Assembly: GCA_964371075.1 (NCBI GenBank)
Contig: CAYJKN010000002.1
Coordinates: forward strand, 124,001 to 188,000
DNA from: UTCHB3 sp964371075
GTDB taxonomy: Bacteria > Bacteroidota > Ignavibacteria > Ignavibacteriales > Ignavibacteriaceae
Direction of reading: 5' to 3'
DNA: 64,000 nucleotides
The notes beneath the pieces are model-generated. The model ran no database searches, was not told the DNA's origin, and saw only the letters and a program-made list of their open reading frames with translations. A program made the translations under genes and the position numbers. Of the stretch, positions 8,747 to 18,735 are shown piece by piece (the stretch's first letter is position 1; every line of letters begins with the position of its first letter).

Positions 8747-10645
8747 ATGAAAAAAACGGTTTTCCTTTTTCTTTTAAACCTGATAATCACTTCTTCACCA
8801 AGTTTAACATACTGTTGGATCTTCCCTGAACATCGGGATATTACCAGGGTGGCTGTGGAAAAGCTTTCTCCGGAACAAAGGAGACAACTTGAAGAACTTT
8901 GGAAGATAGCAATAACAGGATCAGAAGGAAGACTCACTCCCGGCCTTATTAATTCCGGGGATGCCTCATCCCGATATTTGATCGATTTTGCTTCCTGGCC
9001 TGCCATTAGTGGTGATCACTCTATTTCCTCTCGAGATTTGTTAAATATTGTTCTGAATTCAAGTTGGATACTGAATGTTATCGAGATAGCCAATGAGTTG
9101 AAAATTGAGCTCTCCGAGGCTGATTCACGGGATGATGTGTTGAATGCATTGCGGGATTCCGACCTCCGTTTCCAACGGGCCGACCCCGAATATGCCTCAA
9201 GAGCTGGACATAATGATGTCCACTTCCTCCACTCGGTTGCGGGTACAACCCAAACTCTCTCTGCTTATATCTACAACTCCATTTCCGAAGGTGTTCCTCT
9301 TAACGCACTCGGAGTGTATATGCTTTATCATCAACTCGCTCTTTACAAAGCATCTTATTATGCCACTGCTACACTTACAAATGAGGAAAGGACACAACTC
9401 CTTCTTTCGGCACTTGCGGATGAAGCTTTTGCGATCCACTTCCTCGAAGATTTTACTGCAGCCGGGCATGCTGCCGGAGTTTGGGGTGATCCATCACAGA
9501 AAAAAGGCTCTCACGACTACTATAACGAACGCGGGATACAGACAACAACCTGGGAAGGTGTGCCGGTAATCCTCGTTGGTGATGCATGGATCAGAGCTGA
9601 AGATATTGAAAACACGGCGCTATTGGTTAAAATGAGCCTTGAACAGGTTCTCAACGCTTTCGCGGGTACGATAAATATAAACTCCGCTCCATTTGATAAT
9701 GTTAATCTCTTTTCACCGGGGGATTTTAACATCTCGAAAGTGGATTTTATGCCGCCACTTATGATAGATAACAACGTTATCGCAATGGCAATACCGATTT
9801 TCACAATTACTCCCGTGCCGGCTCTCGCTCAGGGGTTGGGTGAACTTCCACGGTTCAGATCGGAACTCGGTTTTTTCATCGGACTCAGTGCATCGTTAAC
9901 AGGTACCGTTGTTTCTCGCAGTTTTGGACCAAGTCAAGACTACCCGGGAGCAATCTCAGGTGTGGATGCCACACTCAAATTTGGTGTAGGGCTCGACGGA
10001 GTTCTTAGCGAATCGAGTGATGGACTTGCGTTCCTCGGAGTGGGGTTTAAGCGCGAGAGTGGTGCCACTTCAGGAGTTGTTGACTTGCCCGAAACTAAAG
10101 CCTACGGCAACCTTCTCTCTTCGATCCCCGCAAGAAGTTCGCTCAACATAAAGCTTAGATGCCCGTTTTTTCTAATCCCTGGTGACCTGATTTTTACCAC
10201 CCCGTTCCTCTCCTGGATGGCTCCGGAGACACTTGAAAAGATGGCAGCTTTTGCCGCAAATGGCGGTCTTATCCCATGGCAGGCAGGAATTTCCACATCT
10301 ATCGGCAGATTTCAGTTTATACTCGGAAGAGAGGTGAATGTTCAATTATTTGGTGTGAATACCAGGGATGTCGCGTTTCACGAAGGGCTTAGTCCAAATA
10401 ACGAGCGCGGATTTGTATTAACTTCCTACAAATCAACCAGGATCGAATTCCCGATACTGGAATACCGGCCATTCAGAACATTTGCGTCGGAGCAGAGTTC
10501 AAAACTCTTCATACAGTTTTATGGAGGAGTGGATATCCCCTACGATGTGGAATTAGTGGAAAACCTCGATTACAAATTAAAAGAGCTTCAGAATCTCTGG
10601 TATCTCGGCTTCAGACTCGCATTCGATTGGCGATATTATCTCTGA
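8747..10645 (+). CDS. Zn-phospholipase C/S1-P1 nuclease-like protein with extra C-terminal beta domain
   Basis: The signal peptide appears to end just before W24. In this family the mature N-terminal Trp itself binds zinc. W24-x4-H29 has the same spacing as W1/H6 of P1 nuclease. H159 lies in NDVHFLH. H231-x3-D235-x5-H241 (HFLEDFTAAGH) has exactly the spacing of the P1 H116/D120/H126 cluster, and H256 follows in a GSHDYYNE segment. D80 is a possible further ligand. A typical family member is ~280 residues. Here ~350 more residues follow, glycine-rich and strand-like, ending in an aromatic-rich tail (WRYYL) that suggests an outer-membrane barrel. The fold is inferred from motif spacing, and the substrate (phospholipid or nucleic acid) is unknown. 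The gene starts 15 nt after the DUF4249 gene. Confidence 0.6.
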   Translation: MKKTVFLFLLNLIITSSPSLTYCWIFPEHRDITRVAVEKLSPEQRRQLEELWKIAITGSEGRLTPGLINSGDASSRYLIDFASWPAISGDHSISSRDLLNIVLNSSWILNVIEIANELKIELSEADSRDDVLNALRDSDLRFQRADPEYASRAGHNDVHFLHSVAGTTQTLSAYIYNSISEGVPLNALGVYMLYHQLALYKASYYATATLTNEERTQLLLSALADEAFAIHFLEDFTAAGHAAGVWGDPSQKKGSHDYYNERGIQTTTWEGVPVILVGDAWIRAEDIENTALLVKMSLEQVLNAFAGTININSAPFDNVNLFSPGDFNISKVDFMPPLMIDNNVIAMAIPIFTITPVPALAQGLGELPRFRSELGFFIGLSASLTGTVVSRSFGPSQDYPGAISGVDATLKFGVGLDGVLSESSDGLAFLGVGFKRESGATSGVVDLPETKAYGNLLSSIPARSSLNIKLRCPFFLIPGDLIFTTPFLSWMAPETLEKMAAFAANGGLIPWQAGISTSIGRFQFILGREVNVQLFGVNTRDVAFHEGLSPNNERGFVLTSYKSTRIEFPILEYRPFRTFASEQSSKLFIQFYGGVDIPYDVELVENLDYKLKELQNLWYLGFRLAFDWRYYL

Positions 10646-10655
10646 TTCATAACAA

Positions 10656-11303
10656 CTAAAACTCATACCTGATAAAAAGACCTGTGTTCTCTGTTGTTTT
10701 GAGGTGATCCTTCCCTTTTTGGGTCAGGTCAAGCCCAAGTCCCGCCTGAAATCCATCAAACATCAATCCGAGTCTTAAACACTGAAACAGTGAAGGTTCG
10801 CCTCCCGAATAAGCAGGAAATGCTGTATTTGTTTCAATTTGTGCAAATAACCGGGTGTTTCCCGAAATCAAGGGGGTATATTTTGCATAAAGATAAAGAT
10901 CAACATCGGGGTCTTTTAGAGTTTCTCCAATCAGCCAGCCAAAAAACATAAAATCGCTCGTTGCATGAACATATTGAAATCCCAGTTTTGGGTACATTCC
11001 ATCATTTGTTATCAAGGAAACAGCAACTGGCCCAAATCCACCCAGCACAGCAGGGCTGTAGCTGATTGCCTGCATCGCCACAAAAAATGGTTTGTTGTCA
11101 TCGGGAGTCATTTTATAGTCAAGAGTTACTTTTTCTCGGTTGAAGAGTACCCAACTGGTGTTTTTTCCTTCAGAATCCCTGAAAGATTTAAAGAAGAGGA
11201 CATCAAGAGTGGCTTTTTTGTCGCCTGTAAAAACTTCTGCAGGAACCTGAGCCAATACAGTGGAGGAGAGAAAAATAACGATTATCAAAATTGACTTTTT
11301 CAT
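10656..11303 (-). CDS. predicted outer membrane/secreted protein of unknown function
   Basis: The 215-residue protein begins with a signal peptide (SILIIVIFLSSTVLAQ). The rest is beta-rich with amphipathic strands (LGFQYVHATSDFMFFGWL, GLMFDGFQAGLGLDL) and ends in F after RYE, consistent with a small outer-membrane barrel. I do not recognise the family. It ends convergently 10 bp from the phospholipase-like gene and has its own promoter region on the right. Confidence 0.6.
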   Translation of the reverse strand: MKKSILIIVIFLSSTVLAQVPAEVFTGDKKATLDVLFFKSFRDSEGKNTSWVLFNREKVTLDYKMTPDDNKPFFVAMQAISYSPAVLGGFGPVAVSLITNDGMYPKLGFQYVHATSDFMFFGWLIGETLKDPDVDLYLYAKYTPLISGNTRLFAQIETNTAFPAYSGGEPSLFQCLRLGLMFDGFQAGLGLDLTQKGKDHLKTTENTGLFIRYEF

Positions 11304-11734
11304 ATTATGCCAATAGTTTGGAGATTGTTAAAATATATCCAATTAAAGAGATAAAAATCTGCCCTAAATATACAAAGAATTTAAATTATTCCACTTCTTA
11401 AGATGCACAATACACTGTATAAAGAACACATACATTGAGTTGTCCAAAATTATTGGTTTTTCCGGTAGATGAAAACCTACACCGGTTAGAGCATCTTTGT
11501 ATGGATTAAATTTGTGATAAAATACTCTTTTTTGTATTTTTTTCCATTGTGGTATTGACTTTTATTGAATTATTTATTAAGTTACACCATCAAGAATGAT
11601 TTCCCTCTCATTTTTGAGTTAAAACCTTACCTAAATAACCTGCCGAGGTAAACCGCATCAGCGGATTTTAACCTCTCCTTTGTACAGTTATGTACTATCG
11701 AAAATAATATAGCTCAAAACTATCCGGAGTAACC
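11304..11734. promoter_or_regulatory. gene-free upstream region of the propeller pair
   Basis: This 431-bp AT-rich stretch separates divergent genes and must hold both promoters. An imperfect hairpin is at 11645-11675 (GAGGT...ACCTC outer arms, CCGC-ATCA-GCGG inner stem), about 60 nt before the next start. GGAG at 11726-11729 is the ribosome site for the gene at 11735. I see no gene here. Confidence 0.5.
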
Positions 11735-14554
11735 ATGACATCTCCAATGATCAGGATATTTATCCTCTTGATCCTTGCTGTCGGTACTTCCTTCTCTCAG
11801 AATTCAGCCGGTGAAGGACTCGGCTCAATATTGGATTCTGAAGGCTCAATTAAAAGCGGACTCAACGGTTCGTTTAATGCAAGCGGTTATGATATGCAGC
11901 TTGACCCGGAAACAGGTAAACCGTTTTTTAGACCTGTCGCCAAACCAAATTCAACAACCTCAACTATTACATGGGGGACTATTGCCCCCGGTTATGGTGT
12001 TAGTGGGACTCCGCCAAACAACGGAACTTCAGTATCCATCCGGGCAATAGCTGTGGACGGGGTTAATATTTATGTCGGAGGAGGATTCCCCGTTGTTGCC
12101 GGTATGCGTGTTAATGGTATCGCTAAATGGAATGGAACTTCATGGTCGACTGTCGGCACCGGAGTCAATGGATCCGTTTATACATTGAAAATGGACGGTT
12201 CAAATCTCTATGCCGGTGGGGTTTTTACTTCTGCAGGAGGTGTAAATGCCAGCAATATCGCCAAATGGAACGGTACTTCATGGTCAGCACTTGGTGATGG
12301 ACTTAATCAGCAGGTGCTGTCACTTGAAATTTATAATGGTGAACTACATGCCGGTGGATGGTTTACGCAATCAGGATTAAACACAGCTCATAAAATCGCG
12401 AAGTGGGATGGAGCCTCATGGACCACCGTGGGTCCTCAGATAGGTGGTGCTCCGATGAATATATGGATACACGCGCTAAAAACTGTCGGTTCTGATCTCT
12501 ACATGGGAGGAATTTTTATTTCGATAGATGGAGTGACAATGAGGAACATTGCCAAGTGGAATGGTTCTTCATGGTCGGCTTTGGGTGATGGTTTTAACAA
12601 CACCGTCTATTCTCTCGCACACAATAACGGGATTCTTTACGCGGGTGGTTCTTTTACCAAGAATAGTTCAGCAACGGTTACACTTAATTATATCGCTGCG
12701 TGGGACGGCTTGACCTGGTCACCGCTTCAAAATACCGTGAATGGTACAGTCAACGCCCTCTACCACGATGGAACCCACCTTTATGCCGGCGGGAGTTTTT
12801 TCTCGGCGGGTCCGGCAAACACTCCGGGCATAGCAAGATGGGATGGATCATCATGGTCAGCACTCGGAACAGGGGTGTCAGATGGTGTCCTCGCACTCGC
12901 AAAATCCGACGGCAAACTTTTGATTGGAAGTGTAAGTGGCTACTCTTTCGTTGAATGGAACGGAACCTCCTATTCAATGACCGACCACAGATTTGATGCA
13001 GTAAGTGATAATGTCTTAGTCAGAGCGATATGCATCATCGGGAGTTCTGTTTTCATTGGTGGCAAGTTCACAAGAATTAATGGAATTGAAGCAAACTCCA
13101 TTGCTAAATGGGATGGATCGGACTGGACTCCGTTAGGAATCGGGACCTCGGGTGAAGTCCGCACTCTCGAGACTGATGGAATTAACCTCTATGCCGGAGG
13201 AACCTTCAGTTCAATTGGAGGCAATTCAATTACAGGCGTTGCGAAATGGAATGGAACTGCCTGGAGTGATTTGGGCGGGGGGGTTAATGGAACTGTTTAT
13301 GATCTTAGTTATGCTGACGGAAAACTTTATACCGGAGGCATTTTTTCCATTGCCGGAGGAATGAGCGCTTCCAGAATAGCTGTATATAACGGAACCGGAT
13401 GGGCAGCGCTTGGATCCGGGGTTGATAATGTTGTTGCGGCTATTGAAATAAATGGTTCTGACATTTATGTTGCAGGATATTTCACCACTGCAGGTGGTAA
13501 CCCTGCAAGCCGGATAGCAAAATGGAATGGCTCGACATGGTCAGCCTTAGGTGCAGGAGTTGACAATGCTGTATTTGATCTTCAGTTTTCAGGTACCACA
13601 CTTTATGCCGCAGGTCAGTTTTTAAATGCCGGGGGGAGCCCTGCAAACCGCATAGCAAAATGGGATGGTTCATCATGGTCCGCTCTCGGATCAGGAGTGG
13701 GAAACATTATTTACAAAATTGCCGTTTTGGATAACTTCGTTTACGCTGCTGGACTCTTTTCAACTGCAGGTGGCAATCCTGCCAGATATATTGCAAAATG
13801 GGATGGTACAGCATGGTTATCTATTGGCAACCTTGACTGGGTAGCATATACAATTGTTCCATCATGGGAGCAGCAAGGCTTCCTTATTGGGGGAAGTTTT
13901 CTGGCATTCGACTATGATCAGACCACAATCGCAGGCCGCATAGCCAAATTCACCGATTCCGACAATCCCCTCCCTGTTGAACTCGTCTCCTTTTCAGGCT
14001 CACTTCGGAACGATGTCATCCACCTGAATTGGGAAACAGCTACCGAGGTTGATAACTATGGCTTTGAAATCGAGAAAAGAACCACCAAATCTGACTGGTT
14101 GAAGATCGGTTTCATCGATGGCCACGGCACAAGCAACTCACCAAAATACTACCAATTCAGTGATAATTCAATTCTCCCCGGTGAAAAATATCAATATCGC
14201 CTAAAACAGATTGATGGTGATGGCTCGTTTAATTATTCAAACATCATTGAAATATCTGCCTCCGCAATTACAGGCTACACTCTCGAACAGAACTACCCTA
14301 ATCCTTTTTCCGCAGGATCCCTTTCGGGGAATCCCGAGACAGTTATCCGTTACTCTCTTCCCCACCCGGGACATGTAAAACTCGAGCTATTCAATACACT
14401 TGGTGAAAGGGTGGCAACACTTCTGGACTCTGAAAAGGATTCCGGTGTTCATTCTTTCAGGTTCAACGCAGACGGACTTGGTTCAGGAGTATATTTTTAT
14501 ACCCTCACCTCTGGTGGGAGAAGTTTAACACGCAAATTGACGATTATGAGATAG
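11735..14554 (+). CDS. secreted 13-repeat beta-propeller protein with type IX sorting domain
   Basis: The 939-residue protein has a signal peptide (IFILLILAVGTSFSQ) and an N-terminal segment shared with its downstream paralogue (LGSILDSEGSIKSGLNGSF). Thirteen repeats of about 40-50 residues follow, each containing I-A-K-W-N/D-G-x-x-W-x-x-L-G and ending LYAGG-x-F-x-x-A-G-G, a WD/kelch-like propeller blade. From about residue 748 comes LPVELVSFSG plus a fibronectin-like strand region, and then the sorting domain (LEQNYPNPF, RKLTIMR). It is predicted to be surface-exposed or released, with no recognisable enzyme motif. An 8-bp gap to the next gene suggests an operon. The pair share a 74-bp identical DNA stretch (13967-14040 and 16768-16841). 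Confidence 0.85.
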   Translation: MTSPMIRIFILLILAVGTSFSQNSAGEGLGSILDSEGSIKSGLNGSFNASGYDMQLDPETGKPFFRPVAKPNSTTSTITWGTIAPGYGVSGTPPNNGTSVSIRAIAVDGVNIYVGGGFPVVAGMRVNGIAKWNGTSWSTVGTGVNGSVYTLKMDGSNLYAGGVFTSAGGVNASNIAKWNGTSWSALGDGLNQQVLSLEIYNGELHAGGWFTQSGLNTAHKIAKWDGASWTTVGPQIGGAPMNIWIHALKTVGSDLYMGGIFISIDGVTMRNIAKWNGSSWSALGDGFNNTVYSLAHNNGILYAGGSFTKNSSATVTLNYIAAWDGLTWSPLQNTVNGTVNALYHDGTHLYAGGSFFSAGPANTPGIARWDGSSWSALGTGVSDGVLALAKSDGKLLIGSVSGYSFVEWNGTSYSMTDHRFDAVSDNVLVRAICIIGSSVFIGGKFTRINGIEANSIAKWDGSDWTPLGIGTSGEVRTLETDGINLYAGGTFSSIGGNSITGVAKWNGTAWSDLGGGVNGTVYDLSYADGKLYTGGIFSIAGGMSASRIAVYNGTGWAALGSGVDNVVAAIEINGSDIYVAGYFTTAGGNPASRIAKWNGSTWSALGAGVDNAVFDLQFSGTTLYAAGQFLNAGGSPANRIAKWDGSSWSALGSGVGNIIYKIAVLDNFVYAAGLFSTAGGNPARYIAKWDGTAWLSIGNLDWVAYTIVPSWEQQGFLIGGSFLAFDYDQTTIAGRIAKFTDSDNPLPVELVSFSGSLRNDVIHLNWETATEVDNYGFEIEKRTTKSDWLKIGFIDGHGTSNSPKYYQFSDNSILPGEKYQYRLKQIDGDGSFNYSNIIEISASAITGYTLEQNYPNPFSAGSLSGNPETVIRYSLPHPGHVKLELFNTLGERVATLLDSEKDSGVHSFRFNADGLGSGVYFYTLTSGGRSLTRKLTIMR

Positions 14555-14562
14555 GTACTGTC

Positions 14563-17334
14563 ATGTTACGCCTCTTAAAGTTAACGCTATTTTTTGTTTT
14601 GGTTTCAACCAAACTTCAGGCCCAAGGTGGCAATAGAGACCTGGGAGCCATTCTGGATTCTGATGGAAAAGTTAAGTCTGGAGTAAACGGCTCGTTTGAC
14701 GCTTCCGGCTATTCCGTAAACCTCGATGACAGGGGTAATCCCCGCTTTTTACAGACACCAAAACCTGCATCACCTGCATCGATAACATTTTCCGCGATCG
14801 GGAATACCTATGGTGCCACTGCATTCAATCAGTCCTCTCCGGCATGTGTGATTGTGCAGGGGAGTGACATCTATATTGGTGGATGGTTTACACTTGCAGG
14901 TAAGGTTGTTGCAAATGGAATAGTTAAGTGGAACGGTTCCGAATGGGTCAAACTTGGATCAAGTTTTAATGGGAATGTTTATGCATTGCAGTTTATCGGG
15001 TCGGATCTTTATGCAGGAGGATCATTTACAAAAGCTGGTACTATGACGGTAAATTATATTGCCAAGTGGAATGGAACTGAATGGAGTGCTCTCTCGGGAG
15101 GTGTAAACAACACAGTAATCTCATTGACAACCGACGGTGTAAATCTGTACGCCGGAGGAGCTTTTACTATAGCCGGCTCTACTACTGCAAACTATGTTGC
15201 AAAATGGGATGGCACTTCCTGGTCAAACCTTGGTACAGGAGTGAATTCCACTGTATATTCTGTTTTTTCATTCGGGGGGAATCTTTACGCAGGCGGATAC
15301 TTTTCAATCGCGGGCGGAGTAGCGGCAAAAAGGGCTGCAGTTTGGAACGGCTCGACCTGGGCAGAACTTGGTACAGGAGTGCTTGGTTCTTCAGCATCTG
15401 TTACTGAAATTGAGGTACTGGCCGGGGTGGTATATGTCGGCGGTAATTTTTCAACAATAGATGGTAACGTCTCAAAATACCTGATGGGATGGAACGGAAC
15501 TGCATGGGTTGCTTTGGGCTCGGGTATAAACAGCACTCCTTACAGTCTTTGCAGCGATGGCTCCTTTCTGTATGTCGGAGGGTCCTTCTCAACCGCAGGC
15601 GGATTGTCATCTCCTTACATGGCAAAATGGAATGGTACCTCATGGTCATCAATGGGGACAGATATCACCGGGCAGGTTAACGGGATCTTCTGCAGTGGCG
15701 GAACAGTTTATCTCGTTGGAACCTTTACTCAAAACCTTGCGCTGTGGAACGGGTCTTACTCATTTGAACCGGCACCTCGTCTTGATGTGGGTACTTCGGG
15801 AATATCCGTGACATCAATCTGCGTCGTTGGTAACGATATTTATATCGGAGGCTATTTTTCCTCTGTTGGAGGGGTAGCAGTGAACAACATCGCAAAATGG
15901 AACGGTTCCGAATGGTCAGCTCTTGGATCGGGTGTTACAGGTGGATTTTCTCCATCACCCGTACAGGCTTTGGCACATGATGGCACGTACCTATATGCGG
16001 GGGGATTTTTTACAAATGCCGGGGGGAGTTCGATCAGTTATTTGGCAAAATGGAATGGCTCCTCCTGGAGTTCTGTTGGCGGGAATCCCAACAATGCAGT
16101 TTACGATATTGAGTTTATTGATAACAAAATATTTGTTTCAGGGTATTTCACATCCGTTGGTGGAGTATCCGCAAACCGGATAGCTGAGTACAGTGGCGGA
16201 GTATGGCATGCACTCGGAACAGGATTAAGTGCAGTATGTTTCGATATGACTCAGGATGGGACCACACTTTATGCCACAGGAAATTTTATTACTGCAGGAG
16301 GTGTCAGTGCAGCATATATTGCAATGTGGAATGGCTCAACATGGGTCCCCCTGGGCACGGGATTAAACTCCAGTGGAATGGTAATGAAGTTTTACAACGG
16401 TAAGTTATATGCCGGTGGAATGTTTACAACTGCAGGAGGGATCGCCGCAGAAAGGGCTGCTGTGTGGGATGGTGTTTCCTGGTCAGCGCTTGGGACCGGG
16501 CTTCCTGGTGCACCCGAGTCAATTGAGGCTTACGGGAGTGACATCTATTTTGGAGGGGCATTTTCCACTGCTGGAGGAGTAAATTCTCCAAATCTGGCAA
16601 AATGGAACGGTTCTAACTGGGTTGCGATTGGAACCGGGGTTGACAATATGGTGAGGGCATTGTGTGTACAAACCACAACCGGCTCGATGATATATGCGGG
16701 TGATTTCCTGGTTTCAAACGGGAATGTCTTTACACAAAGAATTGCCAAATTCACCGACTCCGATAACCCCCTCCCTGTTGAACTCGTCTCCTTTTCAGGC
16801 TCACTTCGGAACGATGTCATCCACCTGAATTGGGAAACAGCAACCGAGGTGGATAACTACGGCTTCGAAGTGGAAAGAAAAACAGCCAAATCTGATTGGA
16901 TGAAGATTGGTTTCATCGATGGTCACGGAACCAGCAACTCACCAAAATATTATTCGTTTAGTGATAATTCAATCCTCCCAGGCGAAAAATACCTCTACCG
17001 CCTGAAACAGATCGATGGTGATGGCTCGTGTACCTACTCGAACATCATCGCAATATCTGCTTCAGCGATTGGAGGCTACACCCTTGAACAGAATTACCCC
17101 AATCCATATAATCCTGAGACTGTTATTCGTTTTGCCTTGCCCGTTCCCGGAGATATTAGATTGGAAGTGTTTAATGTTAATGGTGAAAAGGTGGCAACTT
17201 TAACGGATGGCTTCAGGGAAGCAGGGGTTCATTCTGTTATCTTCAGGGCAGATGGTATGGCTTCAGGAGTTTATTTATATAGTTTAGTCACCGGAGATAA
17301 AAAGCTAACACAAAAGATGATTTTGTTGAGATAA
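14563..17334 (+). CDS. secreted 13-repeat beta-propeller protein, paralogue of the previous gene
   Basis: The 923-residue protein has a signal peptide ending TKLQAQ and then LGAILDSDGKVKSGVNGSF, as in its neighbour. It also has thirteen W-N-G-x-x-W propeller repeats, the LPVELVSFSG linker and a sorting domain ending QKMILLR. Repeat sequences have drifted while the linker DNA has not: 74 bp are identical to the upstream gene and the surrounding codons differ mainly at third positions. That points to recent exchange or purifying selection on the export module. Function is unknown; adhesion or matrix roles are common guesses for such repeats. A strong terminator follows. Confidence 0.85.
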   Translation: MLRLLKLTLFFVLVSTKLQAQGGNRDLGAILDSDGKVKSGVNGSFDASGYSVNLDDRGNPRFLQTPKPASPASITFSAIGNTYGATAFNQSSPACVIVQGSDIYIGGWFTLAGKVVANGIVKWNGSEWVKLGSSFNGNVYALQFIGSDLYAGGSFTKAGTMTVNYIAKWNGTEWSALSGGVNNTVISLTTDGVNLYAGGAFTIAGSTTANYVAKWDGTSWSNLGTGVNSTVYSVFSFGGNLYAGGYFSIAGGVAAKRAAVWNGSTWAELGTGVLGSSASVTEIEVLAGVVYVGGNFSTIDGNVSKYLMGWNGTAWVALGSGINSTPYSLCSDGSFLYVGGSFSTAGGLSSPYMAKWNGTSWSSMGTDITGQVNGIFCSGGTVYLVGTFTQNLALWNGSYSFEPAPRLDVGTSGISVTSICVVGNDIYIGGYFSSVGGVAVNNIAKWNGSEWSALGSGVTGGFSPSPVQALAHDGTYLYAGGFFTNAGGSSISYLAKWNGSSWSSVGGNPNNAVYDIEFIDNKIFVSGYFTSVGGVSANRIAEYSGGVWHALGTGLSAVCFDMTQDGTTLYATGNFITAGGVSAAYIAMWNGSTWVPLGTGLNSSGMVMKFYNGKLYAGGMFTTAGGIAAERAAVWDGVSWSALGTGLPGAPESIEAYGSDIYFGGAFSTAGGVNSPNLAKWNGSNWVAIGTGVDNMVRALCVQTTTGSMIYAGDFLVSNGNVFTQRIAKFTDSDNPLPVELVSFSGSLRNDVIHLNWETATEVDNYGFEVERKTAKSDWMKIGFIDGHGTSNSPKYYSFSDNSILPGEKYLYRLKQIDGDGSCTYSNIIAISASAIGGYTLEQNYPNPYNPETVIRFALPVPGDIRLEVFNVNGEKVATLTDGFREAGVHSVIFRADGMASGVYLYSLVTGDKKLTQKMILLR

Positions 17335-17347
17335 ACACAAAAAATCC

Positions 17348-17400
17348 CGGAACGATGGCACAACATCAAACGGTCGTGCCATTGTTCCGATAAAGTTTTT
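17348..17400. terminator. strong stem-loop terminator between convergent genes
   Basis: The 14-nt arms CGGAACGATGGCAC and GTGCCATTGTTCCG pair at 13 positions plus one G-U, with a 14-nt loop. A T-run follows on the plus strand and an A-run precedes, so it can serve both the propeller gene and the OmpA-family gene. Confidence 0.85.
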
Positions 17401-18268
17401 ATTTTTTAACTATTTCAACTCTTCTGTTTTTGGTTTTGCCCTCTTCGGTTCTATTATCAGCGACAGGTTTTTCCTGTCCCCATCCAACTGAAGATAGTCG
17501 ATCACTTTTGATTCCGAGAGTTATCAGCGCATCTACAACTGCTTTGGCACGCTGTTCTGAAAGTTTTTTATTCCCCTCAACGGTTCCTGTATTATCGGTG
17601 TGTCCCTCAATACTCACTTTAAGATCAGGAGTTGTATTCAGAAGTTCATATACCTGATCGATCAGAGGTTTTGACTCGGTTTGAATTGTTGCTTTTCCTG
17701 TTTCAAACAGAATGTCCAGAGCGATAAAACCATCTCTTGAAAGGGCATCAAGCATCTCATTAGCTTTTATAACCTGCACCATCTCTTCTTTTTCTATAAT
17801 GACGAGGCGATAATCATAACCCGAAGCTTCAATGTAAACCCAAACTTCCCTTTTATTTTTTGAGAACATGCCTGTTATAAAACTGTATGAATTACCATCT
17901 TCTATCACCTTGGCAATAATTTTACCGCCCGCTTTGGTGATTGCGTTTTCGTAGTTCCTGAATATCTGCAGCGGGGAAGCTTCTTTTTCACCTTCGGTTA
18001 TCTGATATGTATAGTCGAAGAATTTTCCCTCCACAGTTTTTAACTCACGGTTGTCATAAGTGCTGCTTTCAACGGGGAAAACAAAAGAGTCAAATTCTTT
18101 ATCTTCATAGGAACTGATGAAGTATTTGGGCATCGAATTAAATAAAGGATGGTCTTTATACTCGGTTGCAGGAGCGGGAGTTGTCTCCTGGGTTTCATCC
18201 TGAGCAAAAATACCATTGCTGCACAATATTATTATGGCAAAAATCCAAAATAGTCTATGTTTTTTCAT
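17399..18268 (-). CDS. OmpA-family outer-membrane/peptidoglycan-binding protein
   Basis: The C-terminal ~110 residues form an OmpA-like domain: LDILFETGKATIQTES, then VSIEGHTDNTG, then LSEQRAKAVVDAL and NRRVEIVKK at the end. This domain binds diaminopimelate of peptidoglycan. The N-terminal half (after a signal peptide ending GIFAQ) is a mixed alpha/beta region of unknown fold, as in other Bacteroidota OmpA-like proteins with a DUF4892-like N-part. I chose the ATG at 18268 rather than an upstream one at 18328, because AAGGAAA sits just before it and it begins the signal peptide. It probably anchors the outer membrane to the wall. Confidence 0.85.
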   Translation of the reverse strand: MKKHRLFWIFAIIILCSNGIFAQDETQETTPAPATEYKDHPLFNSMPKYFISSYEDKEFDSFVFPVESSTYDNRELKTVEGKFFDYTYQITEGEKEASPLQIFRNYENAITKAGGKIIAKVIEDGNSYSFITGMFSKNKREVWVYIEASGYDYRLVIIEKEEMVQVIKANEMLDALSRDGFIALDILFETGKATIQTESKPLIDQVYELLNTTPDLKVSIEGHTDNTGTVEGNKKLSEQRAKAVVDALITLGIKSDRLSSVGWGQEKPVADNRTEEGKTKNRRVEIVKK

Positions 18269-18735
18269 GAGGTTTTCCTTAGAGAATTCATTTATTGAAA
18301 TGATGATAAGTCGTTTGTAAATTAACAATAAAGTGGGACAAATCCGGTCGGCTGAGTCACTTCGATGGCGTATGATTAACAGAAGCTGGTATAATTTGAG
18401 GAAGACCTCTCCTTTTACATATTTTTCCGATATTAAATTTTCAGGTGGAAGATATTTTTTATTTTATTAAAAATGTGTAATTTACGAGTGCTGATACCGC
18501 AAATCCCTTGATTTGTGAATAATCAGATTTATACAAGAATTTATGGTGACAAAAATGAAAAATATCAAGTATTTGTATTTCTCGTTTTTACAACTTTTTA
18601 AATTGGGTGTTAAACCACTTCAATTCAGCTCAGACCCCCCCTCTCCAACAACCATGTTTTATAATATCCCGTACACTAAACAACTTAAAGACCTAACATT
18701 TTAAAATAGATGTTATCGATGAGATAAAGGAGTAT
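18269..18735. promoter_or_regulatory. gene-free divergent promoter region
   Basis: This 467-bp AT-rich stretch separates the OmpA-family gene from the propeller cluster. No gene is seen. CTCAGACCCCCC at about 18629 also occurs, inverted, in the word-repeat stretch near 2555. AAAGGAG at 18726-18732 is the ribosome site for the next gene. Confidence 0.45.
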
